64,000 nt of DNA from Helicobacter_B zhangjianzhongii (GCF_030249855.1 NZ_JANURN010000007.1:47285-111284), one strand, 5' to 3'. Positions 46,550 to 56,547 are shown, counted from the first letter of the stretch. The notes: a model not told the origin generated them from the letters alone. Translations and numbers: made by a program.

Positions 46550-47047
46550 ATGCAAATACGCATCTACTACGAAGATACGGATTGCGGGGGGATTGTCTAT
46601 CATACAAATTACATTAAGTATTGTGAGCGTGCGAGAAGCGAGGTGTTTTTCCGTGTTGGAGAGCTGCCCTCAAGTGGGACTTGTGGCTTTGTCGTAAGTG
46701 CGCTAGAGGCGAAGTTTTTAGGCTTTGCTAGGCTTGGAGATGTTTTGTGGGTGCAAACACAAATGCGTAAGCTAGGGCGTGTGCAAATTCTCTTGCGTCA
46801 GCGGATTTATGTGCTACCCACGCAGACTAATCGCCCACAAGGGCTTAATGACCTGCCAAATCTCCAGAATCTAGCTAGCCCACAGCCCAAAGACTTTGGC
46901 GAGAGTTTAGGGCAGACCTTAATGCAGGAGCGATGTGTTTTTGATGCGCTTGTGCGTATGGGCTATGTCGATGTCGCGACACAAAATCCAGCCCAGATTC
47001 CGCAGAAATTCATTGATTTACTTACCCTACTTCCTAGAGATTCTTAA
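46550..47047 (+). CDS. ybgC: YbgC-type acyl-CoA thioesterase
   Basis: 165-residue hotdog thioesterase, in other bacteria linked to the Tol-Pal system and phospholipid metabolism. IYYEDTDCGGIVYHTNYIKYCERAR (written in part) carries the catalytic aspartate of the DxDxxGxVxxxxY motif near residue 8-24; EAKFLGFARLGD follows. A Pro/Gln/Asn-rich loop of about 30 residues (PTQTNRPQGLNDLPN...) interrupts the last strands, making it longer than the usual about 130-135. No tol genes are near. Confidence 0.88.
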   Translation: MQIRIYYEDTDCGGIVYHTNYIKYCERARSEVFFRVGELPSSGTCGFVVSALEAKFLGFARLGDVLWVQTQMRKLGRVQILLRQRIYVLPTQTNRPQGLNDLPNLQNLASPQPKDFGESLGQTLMQERCVFDALVRMGYVDVATQNPAQIPQKFIDLLTLLPRDS

Positions 47048-47144
47048 GTATAATTTTTACTACATTATAAATTTTAGCATTATAAAAGCTAGGAAATAGC
47101 ATAATGCACGCGGCCTTCCAATTTCATACTTTAAGGAGCTTTCA

Positions 47145-48497
47145 ATGTCTTACTCTACTCGAATTCTTACGGCTTTAAAAGAAAAGAACCCTTCACAAAA
47201 TGAATTTCATCAGGCTGTGGAGGAGGTGTTGATTTCGCTTGCTCCTTTATTTGATAAGGAAAAAAAATACGAGAAGCACGCGATTTTGGAGCGTATTGTC
47301 ATACCAGAGCGACAAGTCATCTTCCGTGTGCCTTGGGTTGATGATAGTGGGAAAATTTGCGTAAATTATGGCTATCGTGTGCAGTTTAATACCGCCATTG
47401 GACCATACAAAGGTGGGCTTAGATTCCACCCTAGTGTCAATCTAGGCGTGATCAAATTCCTAGGCTTTGAGCAGATTTTGAAAAACTCTCTTACTACGCT
47501 TGCTATGGGTGGCGGTAAAGGCGGAAGTGATTTTGATCCAAAGGGCAAGAGTGATAATGAAGTAATGCGCTTTTGCCAAAGCTTTATGAATGAGCTCTAT
47601 CGCCATATCGGTGCGCATACAGATGTCCCTGCTGGGGATATTGGCGTAGGCGGACGCGAGATCGGCTATCTCTTTGGGCAGTATAAAAAATTGACAAATC
47701 GCTTTGATGGTGTGCTGACAGGCAAGGGACTTAATTGGGGTGGCTCACTTGTGCGCCCTGAAGCTACCGGCTATGGCTGTGTGTATTTCGCCCAAGAAAT
47801 GCTAAAAGAGCGAGGTGAGAGCTTAGAGGGTAAAGTCTGCACGATTTCTGGGGCTGGCAATGTGGCTATCTACACGATTGAGAAGCTCTATCAAGTCGGC
47901 GCACTTCCTGTAACTGCGAGCGATTCTAAGGGTATGATTTATGATAAAGAAGGCATTGATGTGGCATTGCTAAAAGAGATCAAAGAAGTCAAGCGAGAGT
48001 CCCTAGAATCCTATGCTAAGATCAAAAAGAGTGCGCAATACACACCTGTAAGCGCGTATGAAGAGGGCTGCAATGGTGTGTGGGCTATCCCTTGTTTTGC
48101 GGCATTCCCAAGTGCTACGCAAAATGAGCTAAGCCAAAAAGATGCCAAAATTCTGCTCCAAAATGGCTGTAAATGTGTAAGCGAAGGTGCTAATATGCCT
48201 TCAACCAATGAAGCTATCGAGCTATTTTTGCAAGCGAAAATCTGCTATGGACCGGGCAAGGCGGCAAATGCTGGAGGCGTGGCAGTGAGTGGGCTAGAGA
48301 TGGCACAAAATGCAAGTATGAATCCATGGAGCTTTGAAGTGGTGGATTCTCACTTGCATAGAATTATGGAAAGCATTTTTGCTAATGCTAGTGCAACAGC
48401 AAAAGAGTTTGGCGATCCTACAAATCTTGTGCTTGGTGCAAATATCGCTGGCTTCCGCAAAGTGGCAGATGCGATGATTGATCAAGGGGTTGTGTAA
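47145..48497 (+). CDS. gdhA: NADP-specific glutamate dehydrogenase
   Basis: 450 residues: ammonia assimilation from 2-oxoglutarate. VNYGYRVQFNTAIGPYKGGLRF, AMGGGKGGSDFDPKGKSD (catalytic lysine), PAGDIGVGGREIGYLFGQ and the NADP fold GAGNVAIYTIEKLYQVGA are diagnostic of hexameric small GDH. Length normal. AAGGAG 6 bases before the ATG. TATAAT at 47049-47054 is a possible -10 but leaves a long leader of about 85 bases. Confidence 0.96.
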   Translation: MSYSTRILTALKEKNPSQNEFHQAVEEVLISLAPLFDKEKKYEKHAILERIVIPERQVIFRVPWVDDSGKICVNYGYRVQFNTAIGPYKGGLRFHPSVNLGVIKFLGFEQILKNSLTTLAMGGGKGGSDFDPKGKSDNEVMRFCQSFMNELYRHIGAHTDVPAGDIGVGGREIGYLFGQYKKLTNRFDGVLTGKGLNWGGSLVRPEATGYGCVYFAQEMLKERGESLEGKVCTISGAGNVAIYTIEKLYQVGALPVTASDSKGMIYDKEGIDVALLKEIKEVKRESLESYAKIKKSAQYTPVSAYEEGCNGVWAIPCFAAFPSATQNELSQKDAKILLQNGCKCVSEGANMPSTNEAIELFLQAKICYGPGKAANAGGVAVSGLEMAQNASMNPWSFEVVDSHLHRIMESIFANASATAKEFGDPTNLVLGANIAGFRKVADAMIDQGVV

Positions 48498-48501
48498 ATT
48501 T

Positions 48502-50229
48502 ATGGCACAAGCACACATAGTATCTGTCGCACGCGTGGGTATTGTGTGTGCGCTGCTAGGGATTGCTGGGCTGTTTTTAGGCTGTGATGATAGTGCCTCC
48601 AAAGAGTCAAACCCCACCGCAACGCCTAAAGAGGCACAAGCACTCTCTACCCCAGAAAGCAAGCTTATAGAACTAGCTCCCATACAAAATGGCGAGATCA
48701 CTACATATCTTATCTATGAAGTTACATCTAAGACCGCAATCTCCCCCACTACGCGTCAAGCCAAAGCAAAAAGCCCAAGCCCCTATCGTGCGAGACTCTA
48801 TATCAAACGACAGGATTCTCGTATCCTTAGCGCGGCATTTTTAGCTAATGGCAATCGATTTTTATGCGATTTGCACAGCACATTAGAAACAAACGAGCTT
48901 GGGGTGGCTAATGGCACGCTTGATTGTCAAAAGCTTTTTACTGCAGTGCTTGAGCAAGGAGAGCTGACAAGCCCTAAGCTCATCACCCAGAATCTAGCAA
49001 GCCTTTTGCCTCAAAAAGACATTAGCGATATTGCCAATGCCACCACACCTACAACCGCGAATTTGCGCTTAATCTCATCATTTAGCACGCGTGCTTATAC
49101 TTTCATACAAATAGATTCTACCAATACGCGGGGCATACGACTTGATAGTATTTGCTCGCTAGATCCCCAGATACAAAAAATCATCAATTCTTCAATGGCG
49201 GATTATCTTAAGCTTTTGCGTATCCCAGAGCCCAAATCCTGCACCCAAGCAAACGCTGCTTTTGTGCAAATCACACAAGCTATGCTAAAGCAACTTACTA
49301 GAGAGGCTCGTGGGATACAATATTATGGCTATGGGGTGGATTTTTTTGATGAGAGATTTTTGCAAATGTATAAAAACACCTATGTGGGATTATCATCTGC
49401 TACGCTTGCGCACAATATCAAGCATTTGCTCTATTACCAAAAGGGTAAGTCCGTAGCCCTAGATAGCGAGCTATTTGTTAAGGGTAAGACACTTGATAAG
49501 CTCCACCAAATCCTAGAATCCAAATATCAGCAGTTTTTGCGATCCAATCCACAATGCCAAGCTATGCCAGATTTGATTCGCACATATCGCCCAGATGTAG
49601 CGATGAGTGATGATGGGCTATCTTTCATCTATATGCCTTCTAATATCACTACGCACAAGTGCAATACAATCACGCTAGATTTTCATCTATATGAATTACG
49701 AGATGCGATCCCACAAACAAGTGTTATATATGCTTTGGTAGCGCGCTCTAAGGCTCCATTGCCGCAGGAAAACACTCTTGATACTCTCTATCTTGAATGC
49801 GGAAAGTGCGCACTTATGACCAAACATACACAAAAGCAGATTCTAGCCTTGCGCAAGGCTCTTAATGATGAGCAGTTTTATGAAAAAACAAGCAAGAAAG
49901 ACATTGATAAAGAGCTTTTAGCTCACTATGATATTAGCCTATATTCATCAATCTATAATGGCGATTATACTGCTATTGATTTTAATCACAAGTATTTGCT
50001 TGATCTAAGTGCGTTAGATTCTACAAATGCGTATTATATTCTCTATACAGATGGGAAAGCTCCGTATTGTATGCAAGATACTAATGATAATGCAGAGATC
50101 ATCAAGTATTTTTCCATTAGCGATACGATAGAGACAAAGGGGCGTAGCGTGCCTATTGATACATATTTGCAGCAAAATCACATTGATATGCGCGCTAATC
50201 CCTGCACCAAGCACGCAAAACCCATCTAA
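48502..50229 (+). CDS. Large predicted lipoprotein, function unknown
   Basis: 575 residues. Signal peptide with lipobox LFLGC at about residue 28 then DDSASKESNPTATPKE, a flexible Ser/Thr/Pro linker. The mature body has beta-rich stretches (ITLDFHLYELRDAIP, YILYTDGKAPYCMQD) and several cysteine pairs (CGKCALM near 440). Not recognised. The ATG at 48502 follows the gdhA stop by 5 bases and starts the signal peptide properly; the upstream in-frame start lies within gdhA. It ends 28 bases before the uvrB stop (convergent). Confidence 0.65.
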   Translation: MAQAHIVSVARVGIVCALLGIAGLFLGCDDSASKESNPTATPKEAQALSTPESKLIELAPIQNGEITTYLIYEVTSKTAISPTTRQAKAKSPSPYRARLYIKRQDSRILSAAFLANGNRFLCDLHSTLETNELGVANGTLDCQKLFTAVLEQGELTSPKLITQNLASLLPQKDISDIANATTPTTANLRLISSFSTRAYTFIQIDSTNTRGIRLDSICSLDPQIQKIINSSMADYLKLLRIPEPKSCTQANAAFVQITQAMLKQLTREARGIQYYGYGVDFFDERFLQMYKNTYVGLSSATLAHNIKHLLYYQKGKSVALDSELFVKGKTLDKLHQILESKYQQFLRSNPQCQAMPDLIRTYRPDVAMSDDGLSFIYMPSNITTHKCNTITLDFHLYELRDAIPQTSVIYALVARSKAPLPQENTLDTLYLECGKCALMTKHTQKQILALRKALNDEQFYEKTSKKDIDKELLAHYDISLYSSIYNGDYTAIDFNHKYLLDLSALDSTNAYYILYTDGKAPYCMQDTNDNAEIIKYFSISDTIETKGRSVPIDTYLQQNHIDMRANPCTKHAKPI

Positions 50230-50257
50230 GCTAGATTCTAGTGAGTGCTAGCAATGG

Positions 50258-52234
50258 CTATATCGTGCGGATTTTGGCGATTTCATCGCGGATTCTAGCG
50301 GCTTCTTCAAACTCTAGTGCCTTGGCGGCTTGGTGCATTTTGTGCTGTAAGTCTTTAATGATTGCTTCTTTTTCAGCTTTAGGGAGCTTGCGTAGCTTGC
50401 TCGCTTTTTCATAAAGTGTGCTAGAGCTCTCTAGGCGTAATTCTTCTTCGACACCGCGAGCGACACTTCTTGGCGTGATGTTATGCTCCTTGTTAAATGC
50501 CTCTTGTTTAGCTCGGCGATAGTCTGTGATGTCAAATGCCCTTTGCATAGAGCCTGTGATTTTTTTCGCATATAAAATCACCTTGCCATTGACATTCCTA
50601 GCTGCTCTCCCCATTGTTTGAATGAGGCTTGTTTCACTCCGCAAGAATCCTTCCTTATCCGCGTCCATTATGGCGATAAGGCTCACTTCTGGTAAATCTA
50701 GCCCCTCACGCAAGAGATTTATCCCAATAAGCACATCAAACTCCCCTAGCCGCAGTGAGCGGATAAGGTGGTTTCGCTCAATGGCGTCAATATCACTATG
50801 CATATACCGCACCTTGATTCCAAGCTCCCCATAATACTTGCTTAACTCTTCTGCCATTTTTTTTGTCAGTGTGGTGATAAGCACGCGTTCATTACTCGCT
50901 ACTCGTAAGCGTATCTCATCATATAAATCAAGCACTTGATTATCACTATCTCGCACTTCATAGAGCGGATCTAAAAGCCCTGTGGGGCGGATAATCTGCT
51001 CGGCAATATGACTTTGACTAAGCTCTAGCTCTAGCTTTGCGGGCGTAGCAGAGACAAAGAGAAAATGTGGAGCTTTGTTAATAAACTCATCAAAGCGCAA
51101 GGGGCGATTATCCAGCGCGCTAGGCAGGCGGAAGCCGTATTCCACAAGCACTTCCTTGCGGCTTCTATCGCCTGCATACATTCCGCCAAATTGCGGCAAA
51201 CTCACATGAGATTCATCAACGATGATGAGATAGGGTCTGCCCTTTTGCTCAAAATAATCTAGCAAAGAGTAGGGCGTCTCCCCCGGGGCTTTGCCTGTAA
51301 GATGTCTTGCGTAGTTTTCAATCCCCTTACAAATGCCTGATTCTCTAATCATCTCTAAATCAAACTCCGTGCGCCCCTTTAGCCTTGTGTATTCCACCAT
51401 TTTATCTGCTCTCTCAAATTCCGCAAGCCTAGAATCCAGCTCTGCTTCAATATTGCTCAAAGCCTGCTGCAAGCGATTTGCTCCTACGATAAACTGATTT
51501 GCCGCATAGAGCACGATACTTTGTGTATCGCGGATTTTGACTCGCTCTAGCTCGTCCCATATACTAATGGATTCTACCTCATCGCCAAAAAACTCTATCC
51601 GCACAAACTCCCTCTCATTATACGCAGGAAACACATCAATACTCTCGCCATTTACGCGGAAGTTACCCCGCTCAAACACCACATCATTACGGGTATATCC
51701 CATATCCACAAGCTTGGTCAGCAAGGCTTTGTAGCTTCGCTCCTGTCTTGCTTCTATTTTTTCTATCATTGTGAGATATTCTTGCGGATTGCCTAGCCCA
51801 TAGTTTGCTGATACTGAAGCTATCACAATCACATCATCATAGGCTAGCAGTGAAGTCGTGGCTGAAAGCCGTAGCCGCTCTAAGTCATCGTTAATACTAG
51901 AATCCTTTTCTATAAACAAATCTCGGCGTGGGATATAGGCTTCTGGCTGATAATAATCAAAGTGGCTGATGAAATACTCCACTTTATTGTTAGGGAAAAA
52001 GCCCTTAAACTCGCTATATAGCTGGGCGGCTAGGGTTTTATTGTGTGTCATTATGAGTGTGGGGAGATTGAGCTTTGCGATGATATTTGCCATCGTGTAA
52101 GTTTTCCCACTGCCTGTAACGCCCACAAGCGTGGAATACTTCGCACCCCGTGCGATAGAATCTGTGATTTTTGCGATGGCTTGAGGCTGATCGCCTGCTG
52201 GAGAGTAGGGAGAGTGTAGGAGAAATTGCGCCAT
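50258..52234 (-). CDS. uvrB: Excinuclease ABC subunit B
   Basis: 658-residue damage-verification helicase of nucleotide excision repair. Walker A GVTGSGKT at 38-45, beta-hairpin YYQPEAYIP near 92, DESHVSLPQ, and helicase motifs TGLLDP and RAARN; C-terminal UVR domain (AAKALEFEEAARIRDEI). Length is typical. Contains no repeat block. Its promoter overlaps that of the gene at 52315. Confidence 0.97.
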   Translation of the reverse strand: MAQFLLHSPYSPAGDQPQAIAKITDSIARGAKYSTLVGVTGSGKTYTMANIIAKLNLPTLIMTHNKTLAAQLYSEFKGFFPNNKVEYFISHFDYYQPEAYIPRRDLFIEKDSSINDDLERLRLSATTSLLAYDDVIVIASVSANYGLGNPQEYLTMIEKIEARQERSYKALLTKLVDMGYTRNDVVFERGNFRVNGESIDVFPAYNEREFVRIEFFGDEVESISIWDELERVKIRDTQSIVLYAANQFIVGANRLQQALSNIEAELDSRLAEFERADKMVEYTRLKGRTEFDLEMIRESGICKGIENYARHLTGKAPGETPYSLLDYFEQKGRPYLIIVDESHVSLPQFGGMYAGDRSRKEVLVEYGFRLPSALDNRPLRFDEFINKAPHFLFVSATPAKLELELSQSHIAEQIIRPTGLLDPLYEVRDSDNQVLDLYDEIRLRVASNERVLITTLTKKMAEELSKYYGELGIKVRYMHSDIDAIERNHLIRSLRLGEFDVLIGINLLREGLDLPEVSLIAIMDADKEGFLRSETSLIQTMGRAARNVNGKVILYAKKITGSMQRAFDITDYRRAKQEAFNKEHNITPRSVARGVEEELRLESSSTLYEKASKLRKLPKAEKEAIIKDLQHKMHQAAKALEFEEAARIRDEIAKIRTI

Positions 52235-52266
52235 TTGGGATAGCCTTTAGAGAAAAATTGGTTACA

Positions 52267-52288
52267 ATTATAGCTAAGTGTCTATAAT
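52267..52288. promoter_or_regulatory. Divergent -10 boxes for uvrB and the 52315 gene
   Basis: Minus-strand TATAAT at 52267-52272 (33 bases from the uvrB ATG) and plus-strand TATAAT at 52283-52288 (27 bases from the ATG at 52315). Confidence 0.5.
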
Positions 52289-52314
52289 GCATACCATTTC
52301 TTTAAGGAACACCA

Positions 52315-52563
52315 ATGCCATCAATCACCCAACTTGAAGAAAAAATCTCCGCTCTGCTTGCTGCCTATGATAGCGCGATGATCGAGCTAGAATCCTTGCG
52401 CAAGGAGCTAAACACACTCAAAGCAGAGTCCAGCCAAAAAGATCTGCAAATCTCTGCACTTTATGAAGAGATCGGCAATCGCGATCGCGCCGTAGAATCC
52501 TTGTATGACAAAATCTCCACCACGCTTGCAAGCAAGCAAACTCCAAAGGCAGATGATGAATGA
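52315..52563 (+). CDS. Small coiled-coil protein
   Basis: 82 residues, almost entirely heptad-like (ALLAAYDSAMIELESLRKEL, LYEEIGNRDRAVESLYDKI). Outline resembles ZapB-like division proteins, but no signature is decisive. AAGGA 8 bases before the ATG. Overlaps the next gene by 8 bases, so the two are likely partners. Confidence 0.6.
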   Translation: MPSITQLEEKISALLAAYDSAMIELESLRKELNTLKAESSQKDLQISALYEEIGNRDRAVESLYDKISTTLASKQTPKADDE

Positions 52564-53020
52564 GCAGCTAGAGGTGCGGATCTCTGGGAGAGGCTTTGGC
52601 ATATCGCTTAAGGGCTACAATGAGCAAGCAAACAAAGAAATACGCGAGCTATTTGCCAACAAGGGCGATACGGATCTGCTCGCACTTTTGCGGGCGTATT
52701 TAGATGTCGTGCATAAAAAATGCGAGCTAGAGTATAGAATCCAAAAAGTGGATTCTAGGATTGATATGAGTATGCAAAAGCACGCATTATTAGAGCAAGC
52801 CAAACAAGAAGCATTGCAAGAGGAAATAGTCAAAGAAGAAATAGCCCAAGAAAAACAAGAGCAAGTATCGCAAGAAACAATCAAGCAAGATTCTGCACGC
52901 GATATTTATCAATCTCACAAAACGCTTGATATGCCTATATCCACGCAGAGAGCGATAAGCTTGTTTGATGAGCTTCCTAGCACACAAGAGCATCTCGCGC
53001 ACAAAGACACCATAGCCTAA
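52556..53020 (+). CDS. Hypothetical protein paired with the coiled-coil gene
   Basis: 154 residues. Conserved-looking start MNEQLEVRISGRGFGISLKG is reminiscent of a ZapA-type N-terminus (VxIxGxxY), then helix EIRELFANKGDTDLLALLRAYLDVV; the rest is Gln/Glu-rich coiled coil. KVDSRIDMS at about residue 63 is a translated GTGGATTCTAG word. The start sits inside the preceding gene's end (ATGATGAATGA overlap), giving tight coupling. A cell-division (ZapA/ZapB-like) role is speculative. Ends exactly on the first base of priA. Confidence 0.5.
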   Translation: MNEQLEVRISGRGFGISLKGYNEQANKEIRELFANKGDTDLLALLRAYLDVVHKKCELEYRIQKVDSRIDMSMQKHALLEQAKQEALQEEIVKEEIAQEKQEQVSQETIKQDSARDIYQSHKTLDMPISTQRAISLFDELPSTQEHLAHKDTIA

Positions 53021-54951
53021 TGTTTTTCTACCATATCGCACCGCTTGGGGTGCGCTCGCCTTTACTCACCTACACGGCTAGGACACCGCTTCTACCCGGC
53101 ACGCTTGTAGGCATAGAGGTGCGTAAGAAAATCTATGATGGCGTAGTGATTACACAGACACAAGCACCAGATTTTACTTGTAAAGATATTCTTGATGTGC
53201 GGGGGTATTTTGGCAGTGTGCAGCGATTTTTAGCGCGTTTTATCGCCTACTACTATCGTGCAAGCCTGCCAGAATCCTATAAGCTCTTTCTTGCTTTCAC
53301 GCCCGCGCCTGCCTCTATACCAAAGCCCTATAAGCACACTCCAGCCCCAAATGCGCTGCGATTTTGTGAGCTGCCTTTATGCGCTAGGCTCTCTGTGGCA
53401 CAAAAGCAGCAAATTGTATCTGCGCTACCTAGTCTAAATCCCCAGCAAGAAAAAGCCTATGCATTTATAGAATCTAAGCCTTTGAGCCTGCTCTTTGGCG
53501 ATACAGGCTCTGGGAAGACAGAGATTTACTTCCACTGCATAGCACAAGCTTTATGTCGCGATAAAGCCGCCTTGTTTCTTATGCCAGAAATTGCTCTAAC
53601 TCCACAGACTTTAGCAAGACTGCAGAATGTGTTTGGGGATTGCGTGGCACTCTGGCATAGCAAAATCACCCCGAGTAAGAAAAAGCAGATTCTACAAGGC
53701 TTGCATAATCAGCAGATAAAAATCATCGCCGGAGCCAGAAGCGCGCTATTTTTACCGCTTGCACGCCTTGGGGTAATCATTGTCGATGAAGAGCACGATG
53801 ATGCGTATAAATCAATGAGTAATCCACGCTACAATGCTAGGGATCTGGCTATCTTGCTTAGCAGGCAGGCGGGCATTAAAGTCGTGCTAGGCTCTGCTAC
53901 CCCAAGCCTTACAAGCTACAAACGCGCCAAAGATGGCGACTATCTTTTCCGCTTAAAAGGTGGATTCTACCGCGCACAAAAAGAATTTATCCTAGAATCC
54001 ACTTTTGCACAACTAAGCTATAACTTACAGCAGCATATAAAAGCTGTGCTAAAGCAGCAAAAGCAAGCTATCATCTTTGTCCCTACACGCGCGAATTTTA
54101 AGGCATTGCTATGCTTGGAGTGTGGCTATGGCTTTGTTTGTCCATTTTGCAGTGTGAATATGAGCGTGCATTTATCGCGTGATATGCTATGTTGTCATTA
54201 TTGTGATTATAAAGAGGTGTTGCCCAATCTTTGCCCTGAATGTAAAGGAAACAATCTTTCAAACAAACGCATTGGCACAGCACAGGTTGCTGCTGATTTG
54301 CAAGAGCTCTATCCGCAAGCAAGGATTAGCATATTTGATCGAGATCATATTACCACAGCAAAGAAGCTTACAGATGTGCTTAGTGCGTTTAAGTCTAGGG
54401 AGATTGATATTCTTGTAGGCACGCAAATGTTAAGCAAAGGGCACGATTATCACAATGTCGCATTTGTGGGTGTGGTGGGGATTGATTATATCTTGCAGGG
54501 TGGGGATTTTCGTAGCCTTGAGCGAGGGGTGAGCTTGCTACATCAAATCGCTGGACGCACTGGGCGCAAAGATAATGGCAGGGTATTTATCCAAAGCTTG
54601 CAAAGTGAGTGGCTTAAAGGATTTTTGGACGATTATGAGGTGTTTTTACAATGGGAGCTTATGCATCGCAGCACGGCGTATCCGCCCTTTAAGCGGCTTG
54701 CTATGATCCATTGCGATCATCGCTCTCAAGCAAAAGCGCAAGAGAATATGCTGGCAATTTTGCAAGCTTTGCAGCAGCGCAGCGAGAGCGCGGCTACAAT
54801 CCTAGGGTATGGGGCAAATGCGATTGAGCGCATAGCGGGCAAGTGGCGATTTCATATTTTATTGCACGCCCAAAAGCATAGTGATATTTTGCGTGTGTTA
54901 GAGAGTTTGGGCGACTTGGAAGTCGATATTGATTGCATTGATACGCTATAG
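53020..54951 (+). CDS. priA: Primosomal replication restart protein PriA
   Basis: 643-residue SF2 helicase that reloads DnaB at stalled forks. Walker A GDTGSGKTE near residue 163, DEEH (VDEEHDD) near 255, and a zinc domain CLECGYGFVCPFC ... CCHYCDYKEV ... CPEC near 365-410. N-terminal DNA-binding domain (VRSPLLTYTARTPLLPGTLV) is intact. FILESTFAQLSYN is a translated GTGGATTCTAG word in the helicase region. Length is slightly above the H. pylori protein. Confidence 0.95.
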   Translation: MFFYHIAPLGVRSPLLTYTARTPLLPGTLVGIEVRKKIYDGVVITQTQAPDFTCKDILDVRGYFGSVQRFLARFIAYYYRASLPESYKLFLAFTPAPASIPKPYKHTPAPNALRFCELPLCARLSVAQKQQIVSALPSLNPQQEKAYAFIESKPLSLLFGDTGSGKTEIYFHCIAQALCRDKAALFLMPEIALTPQTLARLQNVFGDCVALWHSKITPSKKKQILQGLHNQQIKIIAGARSALFLPLARLGVIIVDEEHDDAYKSMSNPRYNARDLAILLSRQAGIKVVLGSATPSLTSYKRAKDGDYLFRLKGGFYRAQKEFILESTFAQLSYNLQQHIKAVLKQQKQAIIFVPTRANFKALLCLECGYGFVCPFCSVNMSVHLSRDMLCCHYCDYKEVLPNLCPECKGNNLSNKRIGTAQVAADLQELYPQARISIFDRDHITTAKKLTDVLSAFKSREIDILVGTQMLSKGHDYHNVAFVGVVGIDYILQGGDFRSLERGVSLLHQIAGRTGRKDNGRVFIQSLQSEWLKGFLDDYEVFLQWELMHRSTAYPPFKRLAMIHCDHRSQAKAQENMLAILQALQQRSESAATILGYGANAIERIAGKWRFHILLHAQKHSDILRVLESLGDLEVDIDCIDTL

Positions 54952-55027
54952 GGATATTTGGTTAATCAAAGATTAACTTTACCCAACCAAAAAGCAAAAT
55001 TTAAGACTACAAAAGGGAAAAATAAGC

Positions 55028-55033
55028 TAGAAT
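55028..55033 (+). promoter_or_regulatory. Probable -10 box for the cco operon
   Basis: TAGAAT 31 bases before the ccoN ATG, with AAAAAGGAG 6 bases before the start. Confidence 0.4.
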
Positions 55034-55063
55034 AATCGCAATTTCTTACAAAAAGGAGAGAAA

Positions 55064-56530
55064 ATGCAGAGCAATGCGGTCTTAGAATATGACTATTCTA
55101 TAGCAAAATTGTTTTTATACTCCACCTTGGCGTTCGGGTTTATCGGTATGCTTATTGGTGTAGTTCTTGCGTTTCAGTTGGCGTTTCCAGATCTAAACTA
55201 TATTGCTGGTGAATATGGTATTTTTGGTAGATTGCGACCATTACACACAAATGGGATTATTTATGGTTTCACGCTAAGTGGGATTTGGGCAGCTTGGTAT
55301 TATTTGGGGCAAAGGGTGCTTAAGATCACTTATCATCAACATCCGTTTTTGAAATTTGTGGGCTTGGCGCATTTTTGGATCTATATCGCACTGCTTGTGC
55401 TAGCGGTTATTACATTGTTTGCTGGGATTACGCAGTCTAAGGAGTATGCGGAGCTAGCGTGGCCACTTGACTTGCTTGTAGTTGTGGTTTGGGTGCTTTG
55501 GGGTGTTAGTATGTTTGGCTCTATGGGTGTGCGCAGAGAAAATGTGATTTATATTTCTCTGTGGTATTTCATCGCTACTTTTACTGCGATTGCTGTGCTT
55601 TTTATCTTTAACAACCTTGCTATTCCTACTTATTTTGTCGCTGGGACAGGGAGTATTTGGCACTCAATTTCACTCTATGCAGGAAGCAATGATGCGCTTA
55701 TCCAGTGGTGGTGGGGACACAATGCCGTGGCATTTGTTTTCACATCTGGGATCATTGGTGTGATGTATTATTTCTTGCCAAAAGAATCAGGGCAGAGTAT
55801 ATTTTCTTATAAACTTACTTTGTTCTCATTTTGGAGCTTGATGTTTATCTATATTTGGGCAGGTGGGCACCATGTGATCTACTCCACCGTGCCTGATTGG
55901 GTGCAAACGCTTGGTATGGTGTTTTCTGTGATTTTGATTCTGCCTTCTTGGGGGACTGCAGTTAATATGCTACTTACTATGCGTGGGCAATGGCATCAGC
56001 TTAAAGAATCACCATTGATAAAATTCCTTATGCTAGCTGCTACATTCTATATGCTCTCCACTCTTGAAGGACCGATTCAATCTATCAAATCTGTCAATGC
56101 ACTTGCACACTTTACGGATTGGATTGTTGGGCATGTGCATGATGGTGTGCTAGGCTGGGTAGGATTTACCATTATTGCAGCTTCTTATCATATGCTTCCT
56201 AGAATGTATAAGCGAGAAATTTACTCACGCAAGATTATGGATATACAATTTTGGATTATGACAATTGGTATTGTATTCTACTTCTCAAGTATGTGGATCG
56301 CTGGTATCACACAGGGTATGATGTGGAGAGATGTGGATCAAAATGGCTATCTTGCTTATCAATTTATCGATACAGTAAGCGTGCTATTCCCATACTATTT
56401 GATACGAGCAATTGGTGGGACAATGTATCTTATTGGTTTTGTGATGTTTATCTACAATGTCATAATGACTATCACAGCAGCAAGACAACTAGAGAGTGAG
56501 CCTAAATCAGCCTCACCTATGGCTGCATAA
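55064..56530 (+). CDS. ccoN: cbb3-type cytochrome c oxidase subunit I CcoN
   Basis: 488-residue catalytic heme-copper subunit with 12 membrane helices. RPLHTNGIIYGFTLSG and WGHNAVAFVFTSGIIG carry heme and copper histidines; HDGVLGWVGFTIIAASYHM contains further ligands. It reduces oxygen at high affinity, the terminal oxidase of microaerophiles. Length is normal. First gene of ccoNOQP; spacing to ccoO 17 bases with an AAGGAG. Confidence 0.97.
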   Translation: MQSNAVLEYDYSIAKLFLYSTLAFGFIGMLIGVVLAFQLAFPDLNYIAGEYGIFGRLRPLHTNGIIYGFTLSGIWAAWYYLGQRVLKITYHQHPFLKFVGLAHFWIYIALLVLAVITLFAGITQSKEYAELAWPLDLLVVVVWVLWGVSMFGSMGVRRENVIYISLWYFIATFTAIAVLFIFNNLAIPTYFVAGTGSIWHSISLYAGSNDALIQWWWGHNAVAFVFTSGIIGVMYYFLPKESGQSIFSYKLTLFSFWSLMFIYIWAGGHHVIYSTVPDWVQTLGMVFSVILILPSWGTAVNMLLTMRGQWHQLKESPLIKFLMLAATFYMLSTLEGPIQSIKSVNALAHFTDWIVGHVHDGVLGWVGFTIIAASYHMLPRMYKREIYSRKIMDIQFWIMTIGIVFYFSSMWIAGITQGMMWRDVDQNGYLAYQFIDTVSVLFPYYLIRAIGGTMYLIGFVMFIYNVIMTITAARQLESEPKSASPMAA

Positions 56531-56547
56531 GCGTGTAAGGAGAAAAT

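Noticed and set aside
52556..53020. Confident call of ZapA for the gene before priA
   Set aside because: Only the first 20 residues are reminiscent; the remainder is coiled coil without the family signature.
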